64,000 nt of DNA from Linum tenue (Eukaryota; Streptophyta; Magnoliopsida; Malpighiales; Linaceae), in NCBI GenBank assembly GCA_946122785.1, contig CAMGYJ010000003.1, positions 6,360,032 through 6,424,031 on the forward strand, written 5' to 3'. A model generated the notes under the pieces. It saw only the letters and a program-made list of their open reading frames with translations, was not told the origin of the DNA and did no database searches. A program made the position numbers and the translations under genes. This document shows, one piece after another, positions 1 to 13,232 of the stretch; position 1 is the first letter of the stretch; each line of letters begins with the position of its first letter.

Positions 1-1522
1 GTCCAACCCTGGGACGGTTTTCGTGCCTTGGTACAACAACGTAGAAACTGAAGATCAAGTTCGAGTACAGAACGAGTTGATGTTTCATCGTCTGTTCTGG
101 ACATTCAAGCCATGCATTGACGGGTTTCCCTTCTGCATGCCAGTGATTCAGGTATATTACGGACTCAAAATATTGTACTATTTCATTACTTTACTAATTT
201 CAATTTTTACTAACTCATTATTCATTTTAACAGGTTGATGGAACTTTCCTTACTGGGAAGTATAAAGGAACTCTTCTTATTGCCACTGGGGTTGATGGAA
301 ATTTAAGTATTTTTCCCTTAGCATTTGCATTAGTTGAAGGGGAGAACAACCTAAGTTGGGCATGGTTCTTTGACCAGCTACACGCCCACGTCACACAAAG
401 AATGGGTATTACAATTATATCGGATCGACATGCCGGGATTAAACACGCCGTCCGTGGTTTCCCGGACGAATGGGGATGGACATGGCGTTGGTGTATTCGT
501 CACTTCCTAGCCAATTTCCAACACAAATTTGGCAAGAAGAAAGACATAAGAGATCAATTGTGGAGTGCAGGTAATAATGTAATTCAGTGCTTGTTCATGG
601 TTTATTGTTCAAATGAAATTTCTTATGGATTAATTATTAATTCTCCGGTCTTGTAGCGGTTGCACATCAACCAAAAAAGTACGAGCAGAAGATGAAGACG
701 ATCCGTCAAATACACCGGGCGGGAGCAGTATGGGCAGAAGGTCAAGATCTGCACATGTGGACATTTCACATGGACAACGGGGCTAGATTCGGAATTGCAA
801 CTACCAACCATGGGGAGAGCATAAATGGAGTCTACAAGGGCATTAGGGCAATGCCTGTATCTGTCCTAGTGGAGATGACATACTGGAAGGTAAACGAGTG
901 GTTTGTGAAGAGACGGGATGCTGCTATAGGGAGGGAGCGTGCTGGTCATTCAATAGCTAAGCATATATTTGATGGCATGCAGAAGATCGAAGAGAAATCA
1001 AGTAAGCACAGAGTTGTTCTGTTCAACCGCAATGAAGGTATTTTTGCTGTGCAAACAGGTATCTGGGGTGGAGGAAGACGTGGGCATAATCGTCAATCCG
1101 TTACTCTACACGTAGAAACTCGCACCGGAGAGTGTACATGCCAAAAGTATCAAAACAGAAGAGTACCTTGTTCACATGCAATGGCAGTAGCTAAGTCGAT
1201 AACCCTCAGCGCTTACAGTTTGGTTAGTCCTTACTACACGGAACAGGCGATCAGGAACTCCTACTCGTCAAGTTTTAGCCCCCTGCCGGATGAAGCTTAT
1301 TGGCCTGTAGACAATGGGAAGTTGATTATCCCACCGTTACACTTAAAGCGCACCAAAGGTCGTCCTAGGACCGAAAGGATTCACAATGAAATGGACCAAT
1401 CACAACGTGCCCGACGGGGTCCAAAGCGTTGCTCAAAGTGCAGACAACCGGGTCATGACAAGAGGCGTTGCCCAGGTCCACCTCTAGAGCAAGATTCGGC
1501 GCCAATTCCGAACCAACCTTGA
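1..1522 (+). pseudogene. Mutator-like element (MULE) transposase, 3' part
   Basis: Transposase of a Mutator-like DNA transposon, cut off by the window start. Three exons splice cleanly: 1-151, 234-570 and 657-1522, about 450 codons without a stop. Exon 2 carries the MULE transposase core (VDGTFLTGKYKGTLL, then SDRHAGIKHAV and a WRWCIRHF segment). Exon 3 carries a SWIM zinc finger near 1130-1190 (CTCQKYQNRRVPCSHA, CxCx(n)CxH) and a C-terminal CCHC knuckle near 1430-1480 (CSKCRQPGHDKRRC). That order is the usual MURA-type layout. The reading frame is intact here, so it could be active or only recently dead; I list it as pseudogene because the 5' end is unseen. It converges on a PMD gene copy. 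Confidence 0.85.
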
Positions 1523-1671
1523 TGTTGTTGTTGTTCACTTCCTTGTTTTAATCTTGTTGAGTAGTTTTCGTTGTTGTGATGTTTAATTTGGACTTCTTGT
1601 TTTAATCTTGTTGAGTGATTGTAATAAAGGGCGTTTGTTGTTCATTTTGTTACAACATGGGGGTAAAAACC

Positions 1672-1850
1672 AACCAAATTTAGCCGACATAGATAGTTAA
1701 TGGAAAACAACACAATCCGATTGCCAAATTTAGAAACATAGATAGTTCATGGAAAACAACACAAGACCCAAACCAAATTTAGACGACATGGATAGTTCAT
1801 GGAAAACAAAAAAAGATGAAACTAAATTAGAACGACATAGATAGTTCACT
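1672..1850. repeat. Short tandem repeat, ~60-bp unit, between transposase and PMD gene
   Basis: About three to four degenerate copies of a ~60-bp unit, each with an AAATTTAG part, a GACATAGATAGTT part and a CATGGAAAACAA part. It lies in the convergent intergenic space between the MULE transposase stop and the PMD gene stop. Confidence 0.7.
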
Positions 1851-3862
1851 GGTTGTCTTCATTTCCCTCCACTTCCCCTTCTCTTCCTCTTCCTCTTCCT
1901 CCACGACCTCCTCGGCCCTTCTTCCTCCCTCTCTACCTCCTCCTCCTTCTTCACGAGCCCGCTGGACAACTGTGCGCGGATTCCTCTTAACCCGACCACC
2001 CACCGGAGTGTAGACAGGTGGTGGGGGTGGAGGTTGCTGAGGTGGACCAGAAGCGTGGTAGAAAGTCGATGATGTGTGTTGTTGTTGCGGGGTCTGATAC
2101 TGAGTAGTTTGTTGCTGATGGTGGAACTGAGGGGTGGCTTGGGTGAACATGTCATGCTCTTGAGTCGGGGCATAGCTTGACGACCCTCCGGTTCCCTCAG
2201 TACTAGTAGCCCACTCACAATGTGGCCATGGTTGAGGAAGTTGAGTTTGCTGAGACGGACGAAGCTCTTCAATGTGTTCTCTCACCCTTCTTCTGCTCCT
2301 CCGTGGGGGCTCTTGTGGGGGCACAATCCTCTCATCAGCACGGAATGAAGGTCGGGCCGGAGCAGGCACTGGAGGGTATAATATGACATCCCTCCTTTGC
2401 TCTCTGGTACAACAGAGCAAGTTGTTGAAAAGCCTGCGCAAAAAAGATGTCTTCCGCTCATCCATGGTGGGTGCACTCTCGACGGTGTGCTTCGCATGCT
2501 CCAAACCGTCAACCTAATAAATTGTTGTACAAAATTAACTAATAGTAAATCTAATAATGATTTCTATCATCTAATATAGGCATGTAATCATACTACAAAA
2601 ATTAACTAACATTAAATCTATCATCTAATATAGGCATGTAATCATACTACAAAAATTAACTAACATTAAATCTAATATAGATAATTAACATTCTAGCTAA
2701 TATAGGCATGTAATCATACTCCAAAAATTAACATTCATTAAATCTAATATAGATAATTAACATTCTAGCTAATATAGGCATGTAATCATAATCCAAAAAT
2801 TAACATTCATTAAATCTAATAATGTTAATTAACATTCTAGCTAATATAGGCATGTAATTATACTACAAAAATTAACTAAAATAGGCCAAAATGGAATTCA
2901 CTTACCACTGCGCCCCAAACAACACCTTGCTTTGACACCCATCTTAGCGTGAAGTTCCGATACCACCGCATGTAGCCATCGTGGTACCCCATTGGCCTTG
3001 TCTCCGGCGCCCCTTGGACCACCCACTGATTTCTATTCTCCCATATGTTGATGTAGAATTCATGCTTGCGGGTCCAATCCTTTTTGTTGTAGCGTAGGTC
3101 AATGGCGTGGAGCTCCCTGAACCCTTGAGGTGGGGATGCTGGAATTGGTTGCTCCAATCGATATTGCCTCAAAGATCGATCGGGCAGGTGCCACTCCACC
3201 ATGTGCCAGCAGATTAAGGGCACCTTGCACAACCATGTCTCTTGATCCTCGGGATGTCTAAGACGATGCAACTCAACCACTTCATTTGGATATGGATCCC
3301 ATACCGCCTACAATCATTAAAATTCATGGAATTAGTAAAAATTATATCCACTCCACCTAATAAATTGAAAATCATGACATTCAATATTTTTACCTGGTTC
3401 CACCAAGGCTTATCAAATTCAGCACGATAAAACAGTAAAGAGTGCTCGGGCTGGTGGCCGTTTGTATTTGCTCCGATCCACCTAATTAAGCAAAAGTACA
3501 TATATAAGCAATTTTTAAATTAGCTAAATGCGATTTGGTTAGAATAAATCCAAATTCACTTACTTGGAAGATATCTAAATTCACTAAAATACTAGAATTG
3601 CAGACCTAAAATGTCTCTAAATCCGCTTAGTTGGAAGATAGCTAAGTTCACTAAAATACTATAATTGCATACTTAAAATTGCATACTAAGTTCACTAAAA
3701 TCTAAATTCACCTAACTAGCTACCATTGCATATCTAAAATAAATTCAACTTAAATTGAACTTACTTGAAACCATATGGGGGATTTGCTACAAATCGTAGC
3801 TCATCATCTGGCAACCAGAATTCCCGAGGGTCTTGAGGTGCGAGAAACGGAAGATGCTCCCA
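1827..3862 (-). pseudogene. Plant mobile domain (PMD) protein gene, 5'-truncated
   Basis: Four exons on the minus strand: 3765-~3862, 3394-3481, 2906-3307 and 1827-2513, joined by GT/AG introns in compatible phase. The first three give a PMD (aminotransferase-like, often named phosphatase 7 long form homolog) sequence, with landmarks WEHLPFLAPQDPREFW, then WNQ/AVWDPY, then VPLICWHMVEWHLPDRSLRQ. The last exon is Gln/Pro/Glu-rich low complexity, typical of the tail of transposon-borne PMD proteins. Upstream of 3862 the frame meets a stop and homology ends, so the N-terminal part is missing. PMD genes are known to travel with MULE and gypsy elements, and this one sits tail-to-tail with a MULE transposase. 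Whether both belong to one element is inference. Confidence 0.75.
2560..2875. repeat. Degenerate ~65-75 bp tandem repeat in PMD intron
   Basis: Four to five imperfect copies of an AT-rich unit containing AATATAGGCATGTAATCAT and ATTAACATT blocks fill the last intron of the PMD gene copy. They account for most of the intron length. Confidence 0.75.
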
Positions 3863-3973
3863 TGTTCAGGTTAAACTATTAAGATAATAATTACACAGAG
3901 GGGTGTCCTTGTGGGAAGATGCTTATGGGATTAGCTGTTTCTGGGAATCAATCACTAGCGAATACTACATGCT

Positions 3974-5112
3974 AATTTTGAAGGTTACTCTGCTTCTACC
4001 TCCAAGTCCACATTCCCTTCTGCTTCTGAGGAAGTTCAAAACATTGCAGATAGTACCAGCACTAGCAATCTGAAACCAGCACCACTTGCAGCAAGTAATG
4101 AACCAAAGGCAACCACCTCATACATTCGGCCAAAAGAAGGTGCAGTTTTTTCTCTTACTTTTCGTTCCAATCTTTTTTTTTATGATTTCCACTTGTTACG
4201 AAGTCAATACTGCCAGAAAATGGTGGGATCTACATTTATGGACATGTTATATTTCGACGTGGAGGATAAGGAAGTGCCACTCTTATACTAATGGTCAATG
4301 CTCAATGGATTAGTATCTCAATCTCTATGGGTTGTTTGAATGATGGTTTGTCGAAATGTGTAGATTCTGATCCCAAATTTGAGTGGTATTTTGGAAAAGT
4401 ATTGGTAGGTCGTGCTTATGAACCATGTTCCAACCAGAAGAATGTGTAGTTATTGCATCAAAGGTTTAGGATAAGGTGAAACATGGTTGCAGAATTTCAC
4501 TCTACAACTAGAATTCTAGTGAACTTAAGATTCTGTTTGCAAATACCAACACCAATGTATGTGCGATTTTCAGTGACTGAATCAGCACCTGTGCAAAACC
4601 AAGCTGCTGCTCAGAAGCTCCTCCAGAAGATGGCACCTCCTAGACAATTCGACCGGCGCTCCAGAGGCCGTGGACAATACAGAGGAAGGGGGAGAGATGA
4701 CGAGGAAGAATCTCAGACTTGGACGCTAGAGGAGTGGCAAAATAGAAACAGTGGAGCTAAGCCACACACCAGAAACGAGTTCCCAGATACCAGCAATGAC
4801 GAGGATCTTGCATGGCAGCTCCAAAACCAACTCGACATGGAAGATTCTCATGTTCGTATTATCCGCATCATCTGTACTTCATATTCACCATTGTCTTTGT
4901 GAATCCTTGATCTCATATTCTCGTTCATGTCTGTGTTCGTCCAGGTGCAAAGAGGACCACAAGACGCGGTAGCAACCGACATTAGGATGTCCATGTTCAA
5001 CTTTAAGAGGGATGGTGACGGCGGTCATGGCATGGACCGGCGGGGTGGTAGAGGAAGAGGAAGGAGAGGCAGGGGCAGTGGAAGGGGAAGAGGGAGAGGA
5101 AGACATGGTTGA
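3974..5112 (+). pseudogene. 3' part of a TDRD3-like gene (OB-fold/UBA family C-terminus)
   Basis: Three exon segments splice in frame: ~3974-4139, 4574-4851 and 4945-5112 (stop TGA). The joined reading has a Ser/Thr-rich linker, an AAAQKLLQKM motif, an Arg/Gly-rich stretch, TLEEWQNR, then DEDLAWQLQNQLDMED, IRMSMFNFKRD and an RG-repeat tail ending RGRGRGRHG. This resembles the C-terminal half of plant tudor-domain-containing protein 3-like (TDRD3/RMI1-type) proteins as I remember them; no search was run. Upstream of ~3970 there is an in-frame stop and no further coding sequence before the PMD remnant, so the N-terminal domains are missing. It is probably a truncated copy, though an undetected upstream exon is possible. 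Confidence 0.45.
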
Positions 5113-5932
5113 ATGTGATGATCATACCTTTCTATACCCCCTCACCTGTGAAATGACTGTTGCACTTTGGCTACACGCAGCATTCCTCTAACCAGGCGAA
5201 AAATGATCAAGGAGATGAAGTTCTTAAACGTCTTGAATGTTGCTTTACTTTTCACCATAGCCATAGCTTCTCACTGTCTGATCTTAAGTTACTTAACTTG
5301 TTCAGGTCGAAAGATCGCTGTACATAACCGACTAGTTTTCAGAACCCTCTTTATCATGTACACCAATACTAACTGGTTCGTCAATCGTCACTCCCACTCA
5401 TGTCTTGTTAAACTTCTTTTATATATATATTCTTCGGACTGATATAGTGGTTAGGCTCACGAATTCGGCTACTGTCACGTATATCGTTGGATCAGACATC
5501 TTGTAATGCACAACCATAAATGTGGATCTAATGCTGGGATGCACGATCCAATGGTGTAATGACAATTGTTTTTATGTCATTTCCACAAGATTACGCTGAT
5601 TGAGTAGATTACGATAACCATAAAAATTAAGAAAACGTATTTGATTTTTCAGAAGAAAATTGATAAAAACGTGAGGTTATGGCTTCTAAAAGTTGGTATT
5701 ATTAATGGTAAGTGCTCGCGAAGTTGGTCACTTAGTCCAGTGTCCTATTGTTGACTGAATCAGACCAAGCGACGGGAAAGCCAAAGGAAGGACTGCCCGC
5801 ACTTCTTAACTAACCCCAAAAACTAACCGCCATCGCCATTGCCATCGCCATCTCCATCTCGCAGATACTTCTGCTCTCTCCCAAGAACGGAAGTGATTCT
5901 GTTGGTCGCCGGTCAAATTCCTATCGCGAAGA
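5113..5932. other. Intergenic; probable PGR promoter and 5' UTR
   Basis: No coding region supported. The last ~150 bases before 5933 become C/T-rich and include a short CCATCGCCATTGCCATCG repeat, consistent with a plant 5' UTR. Short open frames here look like chance. Confidence 0.4.
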
Positions 5933-7754
<1,822 letters not shown>

Positions 7755-8368
7755 GCCAAACAGTAAGCAGTTGTTGAGATATCTCGCTTCAGATTCAAAA
7801 ATCTTCAGCAATTTGCGGCGGGATCATGTTGTAGCCGAATTCTTGGGAGTCCAATCTCACCATCAGCAAAATCTGTTGTGTTGTAGAAGTGCTTTGTACC
7901 TGTTAACATTTTGATGTGGTTTGCTTGCTTGAACCTTTGTCAACACGATGGAGGATTGTTGTAGGAATAATTTCCCTCTTTAGTGCTTTGCGGCTTCATT
8001 GATAAGCAAGATTTATCGTTGGTCGATGCAGAGAGGCAATCTAGGATGCGCATAACGTAGGCATTATTGCAGTGACAAGGAGCAGTTGAATTTGAAAGGA
8101 AAAAAACAATATTTCATAGGGTTACTATATTAGAGTCCTGAAACTAACTAGTTAGTTGCGCGGATTCAAAGAAGGAAAGGTAGCTATTCTTCTTCCTAAT
8201 TAGCGTTGTATGTATTAATTAGCTTGCCTTGTACACCAAGGTTTTCCCCTTGTAATTAACAAGAAGGATGCTAAGCCGTGTCCTTACATATAAATTGCAC
8301 TATTGGTTCCTTCTACTCTGGTTTTCCCATGTCACTCTGTTTCATGCACGATCCCCATATACAAAACA
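7755..8368. other. PGR 3' UTR and F-box gene upstream region
   Basis: Non-coding. The first ~200 bases are probably the PGR 3' UTR. The sequence just before 8369 carries an ACAAAACA context ahead of ATG and is probably the F-box gene leader. No other gene seen. Confidence 0.4.
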
Positions 8369-10299
8369 ATGGCGAGCTGTATATGTTTTGGGAGTAAACA
8401 AAATGACAGAGATGATGAGAGAGACAAGATCTCTCAACTTTCAGACGATATCATTCACCACATCCTTCGCTCCACGAACTCGACAAAGACGGCGGCCAGA
8501 ACCAGCCTGCTGTCCAGACGATGGCGCGATCTCTGGCGCTGCTACCCTGTCTTGGAGTTCCACGGCGGTGGCGATTCTTGTTCGGTAGGAAAAGAGAGAG
8601 CCAGCAGCTTCTTCTCGCCAAGAAGATGGCGCAATTCTTCTTCTTCTCCTTCTCCTGCAGCAGAAGAAGCAGCGTCGTTCTGCCGATTCGTAGCCGCTGC
8701 TTCGAGGAGGCTTCCTCTACTTGTTCCGCTTCCACTGGTGGAATTCAGGATCTCAATCGTCTCTGAATCTTGCCACGATTACTTGGACCAGTTACTGCTG
8801 TCCATCTGCCGCTGCCTATCATCATCATCATCATCTACATCTCCATTATCCCCTGGCCCGCTGGTTGACTTCACCATTGAAGCAGGCATCGAAAGTTATT
8901 ACCAGTTTCCGCGAGGGATGGCGTTTCCCGAGCACACACGAGTTGTAAATCTCGTGGGTTGCGATCTCACAGACAGCATCAGTAACGTGTCATCTCTCGG
9001 AATGCTTCGGGTTGTCCATCTCAACCACGTCGCGCTGAGCGAGCAGCTACTCCGCAGCTTCCTGACGAGCGCTCCTCTCCTCGAGTCATTGCGGTTGGAA
9101 GACGTTTGCTGCATATCAAGGCTGGCAATCGCCTCCACCGCCAAGAGCGTGAAGACCATCCAGATCCGCGGCCTCTCCGATCTCCAAGAAATCCGCCTCG
9201 CTACAGCCGCCCCTGTCCTGGAGACTCTGGAGATCGACACCGTGTGCGGATTAGTCGGGCTGGCCGTGGAGCCTTCCTTTTCGGCTCCCAATCTCAGGGT
9301 GCTGAAGATCCTCGGCGTGTTCCTCGCGTTCACGATGCTGGATCTCCATGAATTCGTCTCTCGCTGCTCCCCCTCGCTGGACACGCTCTGCCTCGACGTG
9401 ACCAGGCGCGGCAGGGTGAGGCTGTCCGCGCCCAAGCTGAGGACACTGACGCTGGAAGATGCTTTCGGCAGCGAGGTACGGCGGGAGCTTAAGCTCGAGT
9501 TCGAGATCGACGCTACTGATTTGGTTACCCTCAACTTCACCACTTCCCCTGCTGGCTTCCCATTGAGCAACCTCAACTTGGTCAACGTGGCATCAACCTG
9601 CCGATGCTTCATTCAAGTGCCGGAGGCGACCACGAGGCAGTGGCTCATTGAGTTGAGGCAGTTCCTCTTCCGCTTCAGCAGTAGCAGCACTCAGCCCCGA
9701 GTAGACTTGCACTTCCACTATCTCGATGTCTCAAGAGACCAGGCGCCTTTTATCCAAGCTGCTGCTGCTGCTGCTGCTGATGACTACTCCCCGCCACCTC
9801 CGAGTATACATCTACTGCGCTTCGCGGCAACGGTGCGGGACATTGGCGACATGAAGAAGAACGTTGCAGCTTTCGTGGATGGTGTGTTCTGGATGTGCCG
9901 TCCGCAGTTCATATTGGTCAAGAGCACCCAAAACAAGTCTGGCTACAAGCTCTTTTGTGAGGTACATACATATGATCTCTCATTTGTGGTATAATTTTGG
10001 ATCGGAATATGTATGTATGTACCAAAGCGACGAGTACTAATTATAAACAACAATGTTTGCTTCTGCAACAACAGCACATGTGCAGGGTATTGGTGAACCG
10101 AAACCACCGAATTCCTGACTGTTGTGGTGGCGACGCTGCTGCTTCTTCTACTGGTAAGTGCTGGAGGTGTGATTTGAAACATGTGACCATACAGATTGAT
10201 AACGGCGGCAGTGCTCCTCATTCGATGGAGATTTCTGAAGACGCGATACAATCCCTTGCAATCCCAGATGAAGTGTGTTTCATGCTTACGTGGTGTTAA
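8369..10299 (+). CDS. F-box / leucine-rich-repeat protein
   Basis: Two exons, 8369-9961 and 10075-10299, joined in phase 0 (GAG|gtacat ... acag|CAC), give about 605 residues. Residues ~20-65 form an F-box (ISQLSDDIIHHILRS ... TSLLSRRWRDLWRCYP), the surface that binds SKP1 in SCF ubiquitin ligases. The middle has degenerate leucine-rich repeats (LRSFLTSAPLLESLRLEDV, LETLEIDTV, APNLRVLKILGV, APKLRTLTLEDAF) of the plant F-box/LRR type. A polyalanine run lies near residue 475. The Cys-rich C-terminal exon lacks a clear FBD domain. I chose ATG 8369 over the upstream 8303 codon because it has the AAACAATGGCG context and the upstream 22 residues are not F-box-like. The substrate cannot be inferred. 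The second exon rests on splice logic alone; without it the frame runs to 9994. Confidence 0.85.
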
Positions 10300-11905
10300 C
10301 TTTTGTGCCTAAGCAAAAAGGCTTGTTGATTAGTTTCACACATTTTGTTTGTTTGTTTGTTTCTTTATTATGTTATGTGTTGCTCTTTTACTACTAATAT
10401 TACTAGTAAGCTAAGCAGACTCTGCGCTGGCGGTCATTTGTTTTTATATTATTTATTATTTACCGTCTAAGATCATGGAAATGCTATTTCGATTCAACAC
10501 TACAGATCGTTTAAATTTCATAATCCAATAAAGAAACATGTATCTTTGATCACCTAAATACTGAAGGCCGTACATTCAAGCAACTTTTGGCATATGTCTG
10601 ATGCTTACAATTTAGTCAAACTGGAAATGAAAATAGTGTCAGAAAACATTTGGTAAAATAGACTTAGTGGTTCCGATTTCCAAATGGGTGAAGGCAGGTG
10701 GATCTCACATACTTGTGGCCTTGAGAGGATGGGACGGTAGTGTTTTTGGCTGGAAGGGGAATGAATTCATTCATATTCATACATAAAAAGGTTTATGGTG
10801 ACAGAGTTCAGCATTCATTGTGTCGGGAAATTGCAAAATAAGACTCACTAACCTTGGAGGTTCAAAATGAATCCTATAAACCTAAACCACCACTGCTGTG
10901 ACTGTGAAGTAGTTGATAAAGAAGAGGAAGCTGGCCTCAGCAAGTGAAGGCTTGCGAAATGTGCTATTCGAAAGGTAAAGAACTACCTTAAGCTGATTAA
11001 CATGCAAACAAAAGCAGCAGGATATCTCAAGTCCAATGAAAAAATTAGGACTTTAACAGGAAGCACAATCACGCAACATAATCCAGAAAAGAGGACATAA
11101 ACTAATCAAGTGCTTCTTCAAGTTTTCTCAACGAAACTCCTACAAACTGTAACTTCCCTGCTGCAGCAGTCCTCGTAGCCTAGATTCCGGCAGACATAGC
11201 CTTGAAGTTCCATGGAGCATGAACCAAACTCCAGCTGGAAACATCTTTCCTACTCATTTGCAGTTTATAATGAAGCAGCAGCAGAGTTGAAATTAAGCTG
11301 GGAAACAGTTCCCCAATACACAGCAGTCACAAAGTATCATATATATGATATTGTAGATAGCAAGACAAAAATGAATTGGTGAAGTACTAACTTGTGCTTC
11401 TGTGACTTGGGATTTCGAATTGAAGTTAGTATATGGATGCATGGAGAAGAGGGTTGGAGACTTTGAGTATTGTGAAGGCTGTAACTAGCTGCTACTCTGC
11501 TATTGTGGAGAGAGACTTTTACTCTGATTCAAGGATTGCACTTTTACTCTGAAGATACGGGAAATAATGGTGGGTTTATCATCCGAATGTTTGCCTGCTG
11601 AGTCTGGAAAAGCTGAGGCCATTGAAGATTACCCTCTATTTTCCTTCACCTGGCAGCTGGCAACCTTTTGGCCTCCATAGCCAGAATCATTTACCCTCTA
11701 CTCTAGTAGAAAGAACCAATTCCCAGAACAGAAGACAGAGTTTTCCCTCTGTTTTCCGCCAGCAAAACCAGAGCATTGAAGAAGAGTAAAGGGAGCAGGC
11801 AGCAGCTACTTTTTTTTTAGCTCAGCTCATCCTACCCAATACTTGTTAATATATTGCGAATCTCTTCAACAGAGTTCTACCCCTCCTCCTCCTCACACTC
11901 AAACC
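10300..11905. other. Gene-poor interval between F-box gene and pseudokinase
   Basis: No coding sequence I can support on either strand. The first part is probably the F-box 3' UTR. The rest is AT-rich with short chance frames. Confidence 0.4.
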
Positions 11906-12960
11906 ATGGCTGGTTTCTTGCAAAAATTGAGAAGAAGGAGATCCCACGGCAACCGAAAGAGCTATGGTTGGAGCAGCACCAATCTGATGGTTTCTCTCAT
12001 TCGAGCTGTTCCAAAGGCGAGGAGGGTGGGAGTAAGGGCTGTGCTGGCTTTCCTCCGCAAAAAGCTCCCGAAGCTCCGTGGAGGAAGGAGCGATGGTGGT
12101 GGCAAAAGGAGTGTGTTGGAATTTCTGAACAATAAGTTCCAGAAGCTCGTGATCGGAGGAAAGGCAGCTGCTGTTGGTGGCCATGGAGAAGACCCTCTGG
12201 TTTTCTTCGGTGGTCAGGTTGGCACCTTTGGTATGGAGGACCTAGCCAATGGAGTGGCGACCCTGATGGCTCCCGGAAGTATGGGGGAGTCCCGCAAGGT
12301 GCAATCGAAGCAGCCCCCTCATGGTGAAAGCTTTGCAAGGTGTGGTCGTCGGGATCGACCTCTTCGAGGTGAGGATGAAGATCTTAGGAAACATTGGAGC
12401 TCACTCCAATCTGGTCCCGTTGGTAGCTTACTACTTCTCGGATGACTCCAAGTTCATCGTCTCCCACTACGTCCCTGACGGAAACTTGAACGACCTCTTC
12501 CATCGTAAGTAGCAGCAAACCATTCTTGTCAATTTCTGCCCCTGTTTTTTTAGATTTCCTTCTCTAACACATTCATTTTCTTGGACTTGTATGTATGTAT
12601 GGTATGGGATAAGCGTGCTTACATAGGGAAGAGAGTGACCCGGGGCTAGCCACGGAGAGGAGCTGGGCTTCCAAGATGAAGGTAGCCGTGGGCACCGCAA
12701 AAGCTTTGCTCCACCTTCACAAGGCGGGAGTGGTCCATGGCAACCTCAAGCCCCAAACATTCTCCTCCACGACGACGGGGAACCTTCCCTCTAGGACTAC
12801 GGCCTAAGCCGTCTGTTCGCCCGAGACAGCGACGCCGCAATCGGGAACGACCTAAGCTACCGTGATCCGCGGGCCAGCCCCGAAGAGGGAGTCACCTTCG
12901 AGTCGGACGTCTACAGCTACGACATGATACTTTTCGAGTTGCTCTGTAGGTTCTGCTGGC
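11906..12960 (+). pseudogene. Broken LRR-type receptor-like pseudokinase (copy 1)
   Basis: Remnant of a receptor-like kinase of the LRR class III style. Frame 1 from ATG 11906 reads a basic N-terminal stretch, then LVFFGGQ and GSMGES (degraded glycine loop) to about 12310. The kinase homology then continues in another frame from about 12321 (VVVGIDLFEVRMKILGNIG, NLVPLVAYYFSDD, VPDGNLNDLFHR) to a donor at 12504/12505. Exon 2 starts at 12627 (SDPGLATERSW ... LLHLHKAGVVHGNLK). Near 12756-12794 a one-base loss and a TAG codon disrupt the ILLHDDGEPSL/DYGLS region. It ends after FESDVYSYDMILFELLC. HRD is replaced by HGN and DFG by DYG, as in pseudokinases of this group. At least two frameshifts and one stop mark it as dead. 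Paralogue of the copy at 39.6-41.8 kb. Confidence 0.7.
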
Positions 12961-13021
12961 TATTTGGGCGCACGCTGCGAGAACAGGTGATAGAGACTCT
13001 CACTCGTGATGTTTGTCGGCT

Positions 13022-13232
13022 TCTGTGTAAGACTCTGTTATCCTTTATTCCTGTCAACTCCCAGCGGCAATCATATGCTGCGGGCAATCTAATCTATCCT
13101 AGTCAGTCGTTTACAAGTAATGTGCCTTTTCTGTGTAAGACTCTGTTAATTTTATTCCTGTCAACTCCCAGCGACAATCATATGCTGCGGGCAATCTATC
13201 CTAGTCAGTCGTTTAGAAGTAATGTGCCTTTG
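13022..13232. repeat. Tandem duplication, ~108-bp unit, two copies
   Basis: Copy 1 is 13022-13129 and copy 2 is 13130-~13232. Both begin TCTGTGTAAGACTCTGTTA, contain ATCATATGCTGCGGGCAATC and end in an AGTAATGTGCCTTT block. They differ by a few substitutions and small indels. The repeat follows the truncated end of the pseudokinase. Confidence 0.85.

Noticed and set aside
1672..2875. Repeat arrays resembling a CRISPR at first glance
   Set aside because: Units are degenerate, spacers are not unique, and the context is a plant transposon.
8899..9612. 237-residue minus-strand frame
   Set aside because: It is the antisense shadow of the F-box/LRR coding exon; its composition is Ser/Arg-rich with no domain.
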